Positions 37,401-47,974 are shown, counted from the first letter of the stretch. The stretch is DNA of 64,000 nucleotides from Bagarius yarrelli (GCA_005784505.1 VCAZ01000008.1:4327763-4391762); one strand, 5' to 3'. Program-made: numbers and translations. Notes: a model not told the origin generated them from the sequence alone.

Positions 37401-38390
37401 CAAAAGCCTAAAAGGACATTTTAATTCTACAAATAAAAATTGTATATAAAAATATTATAAATAATATCACATTAATGTTAACAACAAATTATAATTGATA
37501 ATGAAGAAGAAATAATTAACAACAAAATTAGTGGATTTGATAGGCTGTAGTTTTAAAACATTTATTCCTAAATTAAAGCTCGATAGAATTAATATATTAA
37601 GATTAGTAGACCTGTCCAGTGTGTACCTCTGCCTTTCACCCAATGGCAGCTGGGATAGACTTCAACAGATCCCCGTGACGCTTGGATAATGAATGGATGG
37701 ATGGATGGATGGATGATTTTGTAGAATGAATTGAAGTTTATATATTTGCGGCAATTTAAAAAATAGTAAAACTAATGTAAAAAAATATTTCGAGCAACTT
37801 TCGACTCCTGCGTTAAAATTCTTACTGAATTCGTAATATCTGATATTTCCTTTATAATAAAACACATTTGTGTTGAACACACGAAACTAAAACTAAAGTA
37901 ATTTTAAAAATTGGAATAATTATAAATAAACAATCCAAATTTAACAGCGAATGAAAAGCGGCGCAGTAGTCTTAAAGCAGTAATCTAGACACTAAACCGG
38001 GATAAAACATTTAAATATTATTTAAGTTCAAATTATTTATTATTTATTTGTTTTATATAAATTATTTGAATAATTTCAGCGTCTAATTTTGCAAACGATC
38101 TGATAGGGCACTGATATCTGATACAGTTATGTTGGATGATGGATGAAGTAACGCTTCAGTTGACATAAAGCATCATCACCTGGTGCATAGGGACGCTGTG
38201 ACCGTTATTAACTTTTGAATGCGTCATGACGCGTCTTTGTCCCATATAGCGCACAAGGGAATCAGAGTGATTCTACAACAGCCAAAAACTCTAGTATCGA
38301 TAATTTGTGTTTTTGATTGGTGTGTGCGAGTTAGTAATTGTCTGAAAATAAAACAATTAAAGGATGCAATTACTTTTGTAAAAAAATTAT
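37401..38390. other. AT-rich DNA between CpG block and neurog1 3' end
   Basis: Contains a SINE tail near 37630-37715 and a CRE-like palindrome GCGTCATGACGC at 38221-38232; otherwise featureless. Confidence 0.5.
37630..37715 (+). mobile_element. SINE 3' tail with (GGAT)n
   Basis: Reads 'gctgggatagacttcaac', 'agatccccgtgac' and then tandem ATGG/GGAT units to about 37713. It is the same tail as the SINE copies at 12680-12999 and 47105-47350. The 5' part is absent. Confidence 0.6.
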
Positions 38391-38391
38391 A

Positions 38392-39005
38392 TTTATTCGT
38401 ACAAAAGAGTCTGTAACAACTTATAATTTGAGGTAAATACATAATAGAATAAATCTCTTTATATACAATAAAAATACAATATCTTGAAAGCAACAGGTTT
38501 AATAAATAAAAAAAGCAACAGTAAGAACTCTTCCTTAGTGTAAAAGAGTCTCTCTGAACAATAAAAAAAACAGTGTTTCCTGGGGTCAAAATACATAATG
38601 CATAAGCAGTTACTTGTCTTTTTGACGGCTTTTCATTCTATTGTCATAGCGTTCAAACTGCATTTTCACGCTCGCTTTTCTGCTCCATCAGTCTAACAAA
38701 TTGTAAAATTGACTTTTCACCTCGGACGGCTAAAAGCAAATCTGTCTTCTTAGTTCGCAGCGTCATTTTCCCCTGACTGGCACTGAGGTCGAGATAGAAG
38801 AAAAGTATAGAAAGTGCAAAGGTTCAGCAATAAAAAACGTACAAAAATAAGAACATTCTCATTCGCGAAATTGACAGTAGTTAAGGCAAATAGTGAACTT
38901 CTATTCTGTCTCTGGCTCTGCACTTTTGCTTCTAATAAAGGGCAAAGGAAAGGTTATTTTCCCTTATAAGATTAGCTACAGAAGATTTGGAGCTAGGAGA
39001 TATCT
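38392..39005 (-). other. neurog1: neurog1 3' UTR (inferred)
   Basis: Follows the neurog1 stop on the minus strand. A minus-strand AATAAA (plus-strand tttatt at 38392-38397) lies about 610 nt downstream of the stop and is a plausible polyadenylation signal. Other AT-rich hexamers are nearby, so the end is uncertain. Confidence 0.45.
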
Positions 39006-39641
39006 TTAATAAATGGCAGGGTAGCTGCGATAGCAGTAAACGACGTCTGCTTGTAGAAATCCATAATCGTCCATAGCCTCCGGACTACCGGGGTTGGAAG
39101 AGCTGTAGGATGGAGAGGAGCCCGAAGAGGAGGCGCTTGACGCCCATGAGCACGCATCGCTTCCTGGGCTCGGTACTTCCGCCATGCAGCTTACAGCCGG
39201 TGAGGAGTCTCTCACTTTGTTCCCGCGCTGGTCGGCAATGCGGATAGTTTCAGACAGTGCCCAGATATAATTGTGAGCAAAGCGCAGAGTCTCGATTTTG
39301 GTGAGTTTTGTGTCGTCCGGAAAGGCAGGTAACACGCTCCGCAGAGCGTCCAGCGCATCGTTTAGGTTGTGCATGCGGTTCCTCTCGCGGTCGTTGGCTT
39401 TTAGTCGGCGGTTTTTCTTTACCACGTGAATGGCAGCCTCGCTGCGAGCACGGCCTCTGCGCTTCTTCTTTTGCTGCAGCTCGCCGGCATCCTGGGCGCT
39501 GTTTACCGACGATCCAAGCGAGGACGCAGGCGACGCTGCATGCATGCTGCTGCGGGAATCCTCATCATCCGTGTGAGGAAAGGAAAAGTCGCAGCTGGAG
39601 CTGTCCATATCGGAGAACGCACTCTCCATTGCGGTGCACAT
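39006..39641 (-). CDS. neurog1: Neurogenin-1, proneural bHLH transcription factor
   Basis: Single uninterrupted coding exon, 211 residues from the upstream ATG. The bHLH domain spans residues ~79-137: basic region with NDRERNRMHNLNDALD, loop AFPDDTKLTKIETL, helix 2 FAHNYIWALSETI, diagnostic of the neurogenin/atonal family. A lysine/arginine-rich stretch (KKKRRGRARSEAA) precedes it. The N terminus is Ser/Asp-rich and the C terminus Ser/Pro-rich, ending near VVYCYRSYPAIY. It forms E-protein heterodimers that bind CANNTG and commits cells to neuronal fate, notably cranial and dorsal-root sensory neurons (established). The first ATG (39641) gives MCTA ahead of a second in-frame ATG at 39629 (MESAFSDMDSS), which I think is the likelier start because it gives 207 residues, close to the fish size I recall. 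Neurog1 is preferred over neurog3 from the sequence and from linkage to arap3. The domain is intact. Confidence 0.93.
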   Translation of the reverse strand: MCTAMESAFSDMDSSSCDFSFPHTDDEDSRSSMHAASPASSLGSSVNSAQDAGELQQKKKRRGRARSEAAIHVVKKNRRLKANDRERNRMHNLNDALDALRSVLPAFPDDTKLTKIETLRFAHNYIWALSETIRIADQRGNKVRDSSPAVSCMAEVPSPGSDACSWASSASSSGSSPSYSSSNPGSPEAMDDYGFLQADVVYCYRSYPAIY

Positions 39642-39650
39642 CCTTTGCTT

Positions 39651-39895
39651 TCTGTTGAAAATGCACGAAAGAAACGATTAGCAAATTATTCAGATATACT
39701 TTTGCTGGAGCAAACTACAGTGGAGACATATTCTAAATCGCATACATACCTGTTGATCGTTTGGGAGGTACTTTAAAGGATCAGAGCTCTCGCTGATGAA
39801 CCAAAGTTGCACAGATAAGTTTGTGTTGAAGTTTTAAGGCACGCGTCCGTCTCGTTCTTGCTCTTCAATCAGCTCGTGTGAGCCAGTGAGCCTGG
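39651..39895 (-). other. neurog1: neurog1 5' UTR with a 98-bp intron
   Basis: On the minus strand the leader exon ends CAACAG|GTATGT with its last base at 39750. The second exon begins at 39651 after an AG acceptor preceded by 'gcattttcaac', giving an intron of 39652-39749. The exon 1 start is inferred as 25-30 bp downstream of the TATA box at 39917-39924. Confidence 0.6.
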
Positions 39896-39916
39896 CACAC
39901 GACTGACCTCAGTTAC

Positions 39917-39924
39917 CTTATATA
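39917..39924 (-). promoter_or_regulatory. neurog1 TATA box
   Basis: Minus-strand TATATAAG located about 165 bp upstream of the inferred leader donor and about 275 bp upstream of the first start codon. Good TATA match with suitable spacing for a start site near 39890. Confidence 0.65.
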
Positions 39925-40130
39925 CCCTGATAAGACAATGAACGCACCCCCCGCGCTTTGGCATTTTGGTGAAGGATGGATGAATGGGTTGCATCAGGTC
40001 TGCCCCGTGCCGCACGGCGATCGCATTAGCATAATTTATGCCAGTTGTTTGTTCGCCCTCTGAAGCGTGCCTGTAATCACCGTGGACCAATCAGAAAGCA
40101 AGAACGCTTCGAGCCACGCGAGCTCCACTG
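39925..40130 (-). promoter_or_regulatory. neurog1 proximal promoter
   Basis: Non-repetitive block upstream of the TATA box. It contains an inverted CCAAT box (plus-strand ccaatcag at 40087-40094) and an octamer-like ATTAGCATAA (40025-40034) followed by 'tttatg', suggestive of a POU-factor site. Motif roles are inference. Confidence 0.45.
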
Positions 40131-40560
40131 TTGCTATCTGTCCTCGGAGGAGTAAGTCCGCTTTTAGTTAAACCTCTAAAGAAAAAATGAAAAAAAAAAA
40201 AAACTCAGTGGAGCACTTAGACCCCCGGGCTAGGCACACTTTCTTAGATTGGCAAGATATTTGGCCCAGAATTAGAAAATGGTATATTCTAATTTGTGTA
40301 TTAAAAATTGCCTTGGATAAAAATGTAAAACTTTAAGTAACAAAAAAGTTAAAAAAGACTTTAAATTGTAGGACTCAATGGTGCATATTGACATCGTGTA
40401 TATTTGTTTAATAGTATCTGTTTTTGGGTTTGGAAAATAAAAAAAAAACCAGATGTGGATATAAACTTTTTTTATTTGAACTTGAGTCAGATGAAAGACG
40501 CCGTTAAATCATACCACCTAATTTCTTAAGGTTTATTTAAAGACATCTTTATGAGACAGC
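40131..40560. promoter_or_regulatory. neurog1 upstream flank with two CAGATG E-boxes
   Basis: AT-rich flank. Two CAGATG E-boxes lie at 40450-40455 and 40488-40493, the class bound by neurogenins, so they could be autoregulatory. A poly-A run is at about 40188-40203. Confidence 0.25.
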
Positions 40561-41110
40561 CATACAATTGACCATTAATTATTCAATTTATTCAATCGCC
40601 TGCATCTTGCGCCCCCTTTAGAAAGAAATAGAAAGGGGGCACTATTTAGAAATAGTTGGAGGAGAGACCTGCAGCGCTTTTCTCCTTGCGGTATTATGAG
40701 GACAGAGGGACAGTCATTTATAAATAATTACACAATGTTTAGAGTCTTCAGGCATGTATAATATATCAAAGCGATTATAAGGTGAATTGTTCCATTGTGC
40801 ATGTCTCCCCGCTCTTCTTTTCAGCTCTACACGCCTTGTCCCCCGTCCAATTTTTGCGCCTCTGCGCTTTTGTCACTCATTTTCTCCTCGGCCTGCAACA
40901 CTCCAATAGCATTATTCTCATTCAAATCGCCCAGCATGAACAAAAACACCCTGCGCTCAGAGGCACTTCGGAACTTTTGCTTCGTGTCCTGAAGTTAGAA
41001 CCAAAGCTTGAAATAGCTAAACGTGATATAAGAGTTAAGCCGACAACTTCAACTAATGGAAAGGGATTTTGTAATGTAAAATCTTCGTTTGGGAACCAAT
41101 AGGTTTCTAT
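40561..41110. promoter_or_regulatory. Candidate neurog1 upstream enhancer block
   Basis: Mixed-composition, non-repetitive block starting about 0.65 kb upstream of the neurog1 TATA box. Includes a GC hairpin (stem gcccccttt at 40611-40619 with aaagggggc at 40632-40640). Fish neurog1 is known to depend on several upstream enhancers; this could be one, untested. Confidence 0.28.
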
Positions 41111-41139
41111 TTTCTTTCAGGCTCTGTGCTCTAGGCTAC

Positions 41140-41800
41140 TGCACTAGAAGTGAACCTGTTTTATTGCCCTAGTTTTAGAAGAGCCTCCGGTGGCGCTGCT
41201 GCATGTCAGACACTGCTGTCAGAGGAAGAGGTCGATTTTTATTATTACAACACCAACCTGTCAGCAATAACTTCAAAGACGCAAACCAGCTTGAATTCCC
41301 ATTCGGCTTACTTAGGACATTAGTGATCTGCCTTAAACGTGCACCATATTGCACTTATAAAGCGACGTATTTCCATAAAAGTGATGGATGGAAAATGGGT
41401 TTTGCTGAGAAGGGGCGGTGGGGGTGGTAGGTGGAAGTTTTTTTTCGCCCACAGTTGAGAGGGGTTGCCAAGGAGATTTTGACAGGATTAAGCACAAGTG
41501 CACGGGATCTTATTGCATTTCAATAGCAGAAACACGTGAGAAAATGAAACAAGCGCATTACTCAAAGAAGCTTTGAGCTGCTCCTTCGGGGCAATCTTTA
41601 CACACAGTTTAAGATGCAAAGTATGTAGCCGAAAATGTAGCCGAAAACCGCTGAAGAAAAGCGCACAAACAGAAATCATAACTTTATATCAGAGAGATAT
41701 GATTCCTCAAGTCTGCTGTGTGTACGGGTGTGTCCATCCCCTCATCCCAGGCAGCCCAGTTTCACTTAGTAAAGACGGAATGGAACGTGTATAGCACGGA
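41140..41800. promoter_or_regulatory. Candidate neurog1 upstream enhancer block
   Basis: Higher-complexity noncoding block with two TGTCAG (MEIS-type) sites near 41205 and 41217, a GC-rich 'gaaggggcggtgggggtgg' segment near 41410, and a 12-bp direct repeat at 41623-41646. Role inferred. Confidence 0.28.
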
Positions 41801-42560
41801 CATCTTTTCTTCTCCCCATGAATGCCTCTCCATTTATTTCATATTGCTGTGCGCAACTCGAATTAAAATTCTATTTTAGTTCTAGCCCAGCATTAATCCC
41901 CGGGTATTAACGCGATTACTGTTCGCAAAGGGTCTTTGAGTCAGAAAGTCTGATAGAAGTTTTCACATGTTAATCCTACGAATAATCCCTTCTTCTCTCC
42001 TGAAGCATGTGGACCCTTTTCTCAAGCTTCCAGACAGGGAAGGAAAGAATACTGCCATTACTCTTGAACGATAATTCATTCTTTACTCCAGTGCCTCAAT
42101 TGTACCAAGGCACCACTCCTCACAGCAGAAAATGAAAACTTTGTCACTTAGTTGATCAATGTGTAAAATTCTGTGGCTAGAAATGTTGTTTTGTTGCCCA
42201 TGCAAGTAGATATTTGTGTATTTTTTAAAATAAAATTTCACATAATGCAACTTCTTCACTCATTTATATTATCATATTACATGTATTATACATCTATTAT
42301 AAACTATAATAAACTGTGTTAATTAAATATAAGGATATGCTAAAATAATTTGAAGAATTTGTAAAGAACTGTCCTTATTTGAAGGTTTTCTTTAAAGATC
42401 AGACATCATTCTCTATTTACTTCACCTATTTAATCAAGTTATTTCCTGCATTTACAACCTTTTCAAACAGGTGCTATTATTAAAACGTTTTGGAATCTCA
42501 TTACAGGCTATCTAAATGCTAATTTAAGGTCTGTATTGTCAACTGGACACAAAATGTACC
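41801..42560. other. Intergenic DNA, no gene
   Basis: The first ~330 bp are of mixed composition, then AT-rich. No reading frame or element recognised. Confidence 0.45.
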
Positions 42561-42870
42561 AGTATGTGAACCTTCCACTATCAATCAGATGCCAGAGTTT
42601 AAAGACAAACCCTGCAGCGAGGCATTCACTTGTCTTTGCATGTTTGTGCAAGTGCATAATTTACCTCTAGTTTACCCTACATTAGTACCCACAATAAGAC
42701 CTGTGTCTCTAAAGACTTTATCATTCAAAGTAACCGGGGCAACTACTTGGCAAAATGTGAAGAAGCTTTGCCTATGCTATATCAACGTTGAAAGAGGGCA
42801 AACGCACAGTGCTGCCCTGATTAATGATAACTACCCACACCCGACCTTGCAGAACTAACACATACATTAC
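42561..42870. promoter_or_regulatory. Candidate upstream enhancer block
   Basis: Non-repetitive block with CAGATG (42586-42591) near its start. An 89-codon chance frame lacks protein similarity. AT-rich DNA on both sides. Confidence 0.25.
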
Positions 42871-43320
42871 AGTGGGCTTTCAGCAGCCCAGTGAACTGTA
42901 TCTGTGTAACTAATGGCACACTCTCCACTTCCTATTTTTTTAAATCCTTTTATTCTTACAAGCCATGTGCACTGGACTGTCTGTATGCACATCTCATTAT
43001 GTTCAACATGCTTTAATGTGATGTAAGCATTAATTCTGTGAGAATATTTTATATAATGAGTTTAACAATAAATGTTTTTATATTGTAACCAAATGTAGAA
43101 TCTCCACATTTTATAATATAGCCCACTATACTGGGTAAACATTGTCAGGTTATATTATATGAAATAACTTATGTAGAAGCATTTTGAGTTAATTATACTA
43201 TAATATTCACTGCACTATTTTTGTGCATCATTTATCAAATTTGAACATAAAAAACATAGCTTCAATAAATTATTTGAAGGTGTGTAAGTTTTTACAGTGG
43301 GTAAAGCTAACAACGTTAAT
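42871..43320. other. AT-rich intergenic DNA, no gene
   Basis: No feature recognised. Confidence 0.5.
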
Positions 43321-43800
43321 AATGTTTACTATCTTGCCCAGGACTTTGTTTGCTTATAGCTGGCAGTAGTTTAACACAGGCATCACATTCTCTGTAGTTC
43401 CACATTTGTTGTTTTGATTTGCTATCAATGCCTCCTTCTCTAACTAACTGGGGCATGAAGCTGGATGATGGCATCACTTGTAGGTGCTCAAATAAGCCAT
43501 ATGGTTTGAAGTGCAATAACTTGAATCTATGGGCAACAATGAAGTAATTGAGAAGGGGAAGAGGTCCGAGCTTGACTCGGCAAAGCTGCAAAAATTCTTT
43601 CTTTCACCCTAATGAAGCTGTTGTCTGGATATTCCGCACTGGGCTGGGAGGATGGTGCTGGACGTGATTTGTCATACAATCTGAATCTTTAGGAGGTCCA
43701 GAGAAAGACCTCCTCTCCATATGTCTGCTTATTTTGCATCTGAAAGCTTTGGGTGGAGATGGGGGCAGAGAAGGCGACCGAACAGACCGAATTAAATCAC
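43321..43800. promoter_or_regulatory. Candidate upstream enhancer block
   Basis: About 480 bp of balanced-composition sequence 3.5 kb upstream of neurog1. A 91-codon minus-strand frame encodes nothing recognised. By appearance it is the best candidate in the upstream flank for one of the known distal neurog1 enhancers. Confidence 0.28.
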
Positions 43801-44009
43801 TAGACTAGGACGTTTCTTTTAGGCAAATCAAACCAACATTAAACAGAATGTGTTGTTCTCAGCATAAAGGATTTTTGGTAACTATAAAAACATATATGCT
43901 GGGAATGATACAAATAGAGAATGATGGGTAATTCTTAGAAGGTATTTTGTAATACTGGTTCAGTTATCGGTTTAGATGTCTAGTTGTGTGCAGTAAGTGA
44001 TCAAACACT

Positions 44010-44067
44010 ATTTATTTATTTATTTATTTATTGGTACATTGTTTTATTACACTAGAAATAGAAAAAA

Positions 44068-44107
<40 letters not shown>
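44010..44107. repeat. (TTTA)n and (GAAA)n microsatellites
   Basis: Tetranucleotide TTTA run at 44010-44032, then an A-rich start and perfect GAAA units to 44107. Confidence 0.95.
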
Positions 44108-44119
44108 CTAAATATCACC

Positions 44120-44990
44120 AAATATGCTTTTCACAGGTGTTCTCAACTGATCAGAAACGTCATGTCCTTGCAAGGGTAAACAAATCTCAAAGCAAAACAA
44201 GAACCACTTGAAAGAATGTGACCACACAACAAGGAGCTTGGAAACAAAGGCAGTACTTTTGCATTAGGTGTCACTAGTAGAGAATTTGGACCACCATGTA
44301 ATGAAAGACCACTGGCACTATACAAGTGCAATTATGCCAGGACAATAGCTGTATTGCTTCCCTCAAGTCAGTGGGCATAGTGTTGAGCACAGGAATGGTA
44401 ATAGTCACTATAAGTATACAACAACTTTGTGAACAGGTGTAAAGGACAAGAGTACAGAGGTTACACACACTTCTGCTGTGTTAGATCTGTTAGTTTGCAA
44501 GTGCTTTTTATATTGCCATCTCCCTCTCTTAGTCTCTCAGGACGTTCCAATTGAAGTGGTGTAAAGATATTTAAGAACAAGGACAAGTAGTAAGTACTGC
44601 TGCATTTTAAAACTGATATTATTGTAATATAAATAAAGGAGGAAGTTTAAATGAGACCTGTTTTCGATGAAAATGCTATACAAAGCAAAGCCTCTGTAAA
44701 ACTAAAAAAAACATGCCTTGGTATTTAAATGTGCTATTTGAAACCAAGATTATTTCCTAAATGTCATACAATTCAATAAAAAAGGAGATGCATTAGGTGC
44801 CAACATTAAAATAATATAACAAATACAATTAGGGTAAACCTAAAGGAGAACATATGTGAACAAAATAGTACAAATATAAAATAAGGAATCTTTTGGTGCA
44901 ATTGCGTCTCATAATAATCGTAAAAATAAACTTAATTAAGCTTATATTCAAGTTTAAAAGACAGTACGAGAAGTCACCTTTACAAACTTA
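44120..44990. other. Intergenic DNA, no gene
   Basis: Mixed-composition sequence to about 44530, then AT-rich. Short chance frames only. Confidence 0.4.
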
Positions 44991-44999
44991 AATCACAAT

Positions 45000-45660
45000 A
45001 ACAGAAACTAATGCATGTCCATAAACAAAAGTGAGATAGTGTTTGAGGTCTAGACTGATTTTGAAGCCAAAGACGAGTCTGCTGTACATAAGAGTTATGA
45101 ACTTGCCACTGTGGAGAGTCTGTGTTCTTGTCACCTGCTCTGATATCATGGTTAATCACATGAGTGCCTCCCGCTCTGCAAAAATCCACAGCAGAAAAAA
45201 TGAGGAAGTCCCCAAGGACCTCTGTCAGTTTGGACAATTCATTTTGATGCAAAAAAAACATGCACTGTGTTCAGATATTCGTGGACATCTGCCCAGACTA
45301 ATCAACATGCATGGCCTCAGTTTGGGGCTATCTGACCTGCCTAAGCAACAATGGTGTTGCAGTCTGATCTATGGCACACCGCTGCTTCTGCCTTTATACA
45401 CTTGTCTAAGAAGAGCTTTTAAAAACAGGCCCTTAATGTTAGGAAAAAGTGCTACGGTACCACAAGGGATATAAAGAGTGTTTCCGCTTCTGTCTTCTCA
45501 ACCCCTTTCTTGCATTGCCACATGCAATTTCTCTTTGTCATTGTCTTTTAGCAACTCTTATTATAGAGAAGCGTCTGGACTGAAGCAAGGCTTTCTGGAA
45601 AGAGGCCCTGGTTTACTTACTTGTGAGGTGCATTCCAAACACATGGGTTTGGCAAGCTTC
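45000..45660. promoter_or_regulatory. Candidate noncoding regulatory block
   Basis: Balanced-composition block crossed by a 143-codon plus-strand frame (45043-45474) whose product is not recognisable and lacks domain features. Better explained as noncoding sequence of even composition. Confidence 0.22.
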
Positions 45661-45760
45661 ACTTACATCATTTATTCATTTGGCACATGCTTTTATTCAA
45701 AGCGAACTACAATTGCAGCAGATACAATTCAACCATATGGCTGTTAACAGAGCAGCAGAG
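45661..45760 (-). mobile_element. SINE tail fragment, inverted
   Basis: 'catttggcacatgctttta' followed by 'ttcaaagcgaactaca' resembles a diverged antisense copy of the fish SINE 3' tail seen at 15360-15388. No head present. Confidence 0.4.
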
Positions 45761-46290
45761 CGAAACATTCAAGAGACACGAAACAAGTAATACAGATTGC
45801 GGGCAGGACAGATAGATGCAACCCAAGTGATGGGATCAGTTCTACACAGTATAGTTATACTCGTCTAAAAAAGGGTTAATAAAACTATAAATGATTGATT
45901 TTCAAGGCAAATATAGACAGACTAACACTAGAATAGAATAATAAACAATTAAATAATATGTGTCCTTATATACCTCAGGTAAGTCGATTATACCTGGGCT
46001 TGAATACAGTATTCAGGAGCAGTTGTGGTCTAAATAATGACAACCAGGACATTAAACCTTTTAATTAATACAATGTATATAAAATTTTTTAATACGTTTT
46101 TTTATGCACCTGTAAGTGTAATATGTAGGCTAATACTTATTACACATTTAATCTTTTATTTACATATGCATACATGTTTGTTTCATTCATATAAAACTTC
46201 TACTACATTAAACATCACGTACACTTACGACCTTTATCTTAACGTACCCTAAAAAACATTTCTTAAAAACTCGCCTAAGCGGCCAATACT
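45761..46290. other. AT-rich intergenic DNA, no gene
   Basis: No feature recognised. Confidence 0.5.
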
Positions 46291-46301
46291 TTAAAACTAG
46301 G

Positions 46302-46317
46302 CTGCCACCTTGTGGCC
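46302..46317 (-). promoter_or_regulatory. CTCF-like site
   Basis: The reverse complement contains CCACAAGGTGGCAG, matching 13 of 14 positions of the core CCASYAGRKGGCRS (mismatch at position 5). Position between neurog1 and the housekeeping genes suits a boundary. Motif match only. Confidence 0.4.
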
Positions 46318-47019
46318 AAAAAAAGCAAATACCGCCGATCAGTAGTGTAAAGCCGTCTTTCCTTTTATTTACATTACGATTTGAAGTTACTTACATGAGA
46401 CATGAGAATATAAGTAATTAGTCACACAATCACGTCATTATGATAATATTAGTAGGTAACACATAATTAATAAAAACTAATAAAAATGATAATATGTAAG
46501 TAGTATCTTCTATACCGGCTTATTCCCTAATTCGACTTTATGGTTATGTTAATAATTTTTATGATAATTTTTTAAATGATAATTATTATCATTATATTTC
46601 TACTACTACTTAACCCCCCATTTTAAACCTTTTCCCCCCAAACACACACACACACGCACATAAATAAATAAATAAATAAGAATAAAGTATAGCGAATAAA
46701 TAAATTGTGATAATAAATAACAAACAAATTTACCTAACAGTCACTAGATGAGTCGCACAACAGTTAGCTGTGCAAATCAACAAAAAAGTGCACTAAATAT
46801 AATTTTCCAAATATCACGTCATGATGCAGATGCGCATAATTAAATGATAAATATCAACATGTTGTCAAATATCATGATTTTTCGTTGATGTCAATTTTAT
46901 TTGGTTTTAACAATCATTTTATCAGTTCAGCGGTTAGATGAAAATCAGTACAAAAATTTGGTTAACCGGCAAAAATATTTTTTTCCTAATATATATATAG
47001 GTGTAAGGGCACACGATGG

Positions 47020-47033
47020 TCACAAGAGGGCAC
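47020..47033 (+). promoter_or_regulatory. CTCF-like site
   Basis: TCACAAGAGGGCAC matches 12 of 14 positions of CCASYAGRKGGCRS. It lies 0.7 kb from the site at 46302. Confidence 0.3.
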
Positions 47034-47052
47034 CTCTGGTGATACTACTACT

Positions 47053-47054
<2 letters not shown>

Positions 47055-47088
<34 letters not shown>
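47055..47088. repeat. (AAT)n microsatellite
   Basis: Trinucleotide run immediately before a SINE. Confidence 0.95.
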
Positions 47089-47089
<1 letters not shown>

Positions 47090-47104
47090 CCAACTTCATA
47101 TTGA

Positions 47105-47350
47105 GAGGGCAGCATGGTGGCTCAGTGGTTAGCACTGTTGCCTCAGGGGCAGGGGCCTTTCTGTGTAGAGTTTGCATGTTCTCCCTGTGCTTGTGTGAGT
47201 TTTCTCTGGGTACTCAGGTATCCTCCCGCAGCTTATAAACATGTATGTTAGGTTGATTGGTAATTCTGAATTGCCCTGGGATAGAATCCAGCAGATCCCT
47301 GTGACCCCGAATTAGGAAATAAGCGGATACAGAAGATGAATGAATGAATT
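47105..47350 (+). mobile_element. tRNA-derived SINE with internal deletion of the B box
   Basis: A box TGGCTCAGTGG (47118-47128) is intact. The segment that carries the B box in the 12680 copy is missing, and the sequence passes from 'gcctcaggggcagggg' straight to 'cctttctgtgtagagtttg'. The body and 'gaaataagcgg' tail match the 12680 copy, ending in GAAT-type repeats. Confidence 0.75.
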
Positions 47351-47451
47351 AATCAATGGATGAATGAATAAATGAATTTGAGATTAATTATTTCCAATAC
47401 ATTGTCAGTAATGTTTTTTCTCCCTTGAAAATCTGATAAACTGATAAACAT

Positions 47452-47465
47452 TGCCCTCTGGTGTC
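47452..47465 (-). promoter_or_regulatory. CTCF-like site
   Basis: The reverse complement contains ACACCAGAGGGCAA, 12 of 14 positions of the CTCF core with an intact CCAGAGGGC centre. Lies 0.5 kb upstream of the polr2g start. Confidence 0.35.
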
Positions 47466-47589
47466 TAATCAGCTTTGTTACACTCGTGTGCGGAACAATC
47501 ACACATTACAAATTACACCTTAAAACAAGGTTAATTTAAATACTAGGTTGTACTCATAGGTTTTAACCAATGACATCTGAGATATACCT

Positions 47590-47655
47590 CATCAGATCCC
47601 CGTAATCCAGATTAGGAATAAGCGGGTATAGACAATTAATGGATGGATGGATAGA
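47590..47655 (+). mobile_element. SINE 3' tail fragment
   Basis: 'cagatccccgtaatccag' then 'ggaataagcgggtatagac' and GGAT units, the same tail as the neighbouring copy at 47105-47350. Confidence 0.6.
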
Positions 47656-47859
47656 TGGTTATATTACACTAGAATGAATAATGACTTAATAAAATACGTT
47701 TAGGTTATATGCAATACGTTCTGTTTAAAAATGTTTTACTTAATTGATTAAAAAAATTACAATAACAAATTTAGTATATTATTTCTTTGTTGTTATGTGT
47801 GTTATTTCATATCAATTTAATTTTAAAGTTTAAACTAAACGTCTTTTATTTTGAAATCG

Positions 47860-47974
47860 CCTTTACCAGGAAGCGGAAATTTCTGCTTTGTTCGGTAACA
47901 AACGGGACGCATGCGCCCAAATACCGCGGTTTAGAAGTCTTTACACAGAAGAGTTCATTATCACGGATTGAGAT
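47860..47974 (+). promoter_or_regulatory. polr2g promoter
   Basis: TATA-less. Contains two tandem ETS-type cores (caggaagcggaaat near 47869-47882) and an NRF1-type GCATGCGC (about 47908-47915) within 110 bp of the start codon. Both motifs are typical of ubiquitously expressed genes. Confidence 0.55.

Noticed and set aside
39308..39776. Plus-strand frames of 116 codons over neurog1
   Set aside because: Antisense to the bHLH coding exon; no independent support.
45043..45474. 143-codon plus-strand frame
   Set aside because: No recognisable domain, its first codon is not ATG, and an overlapping antisense frame of 93 codons covers part of it. Treated as noncoding.
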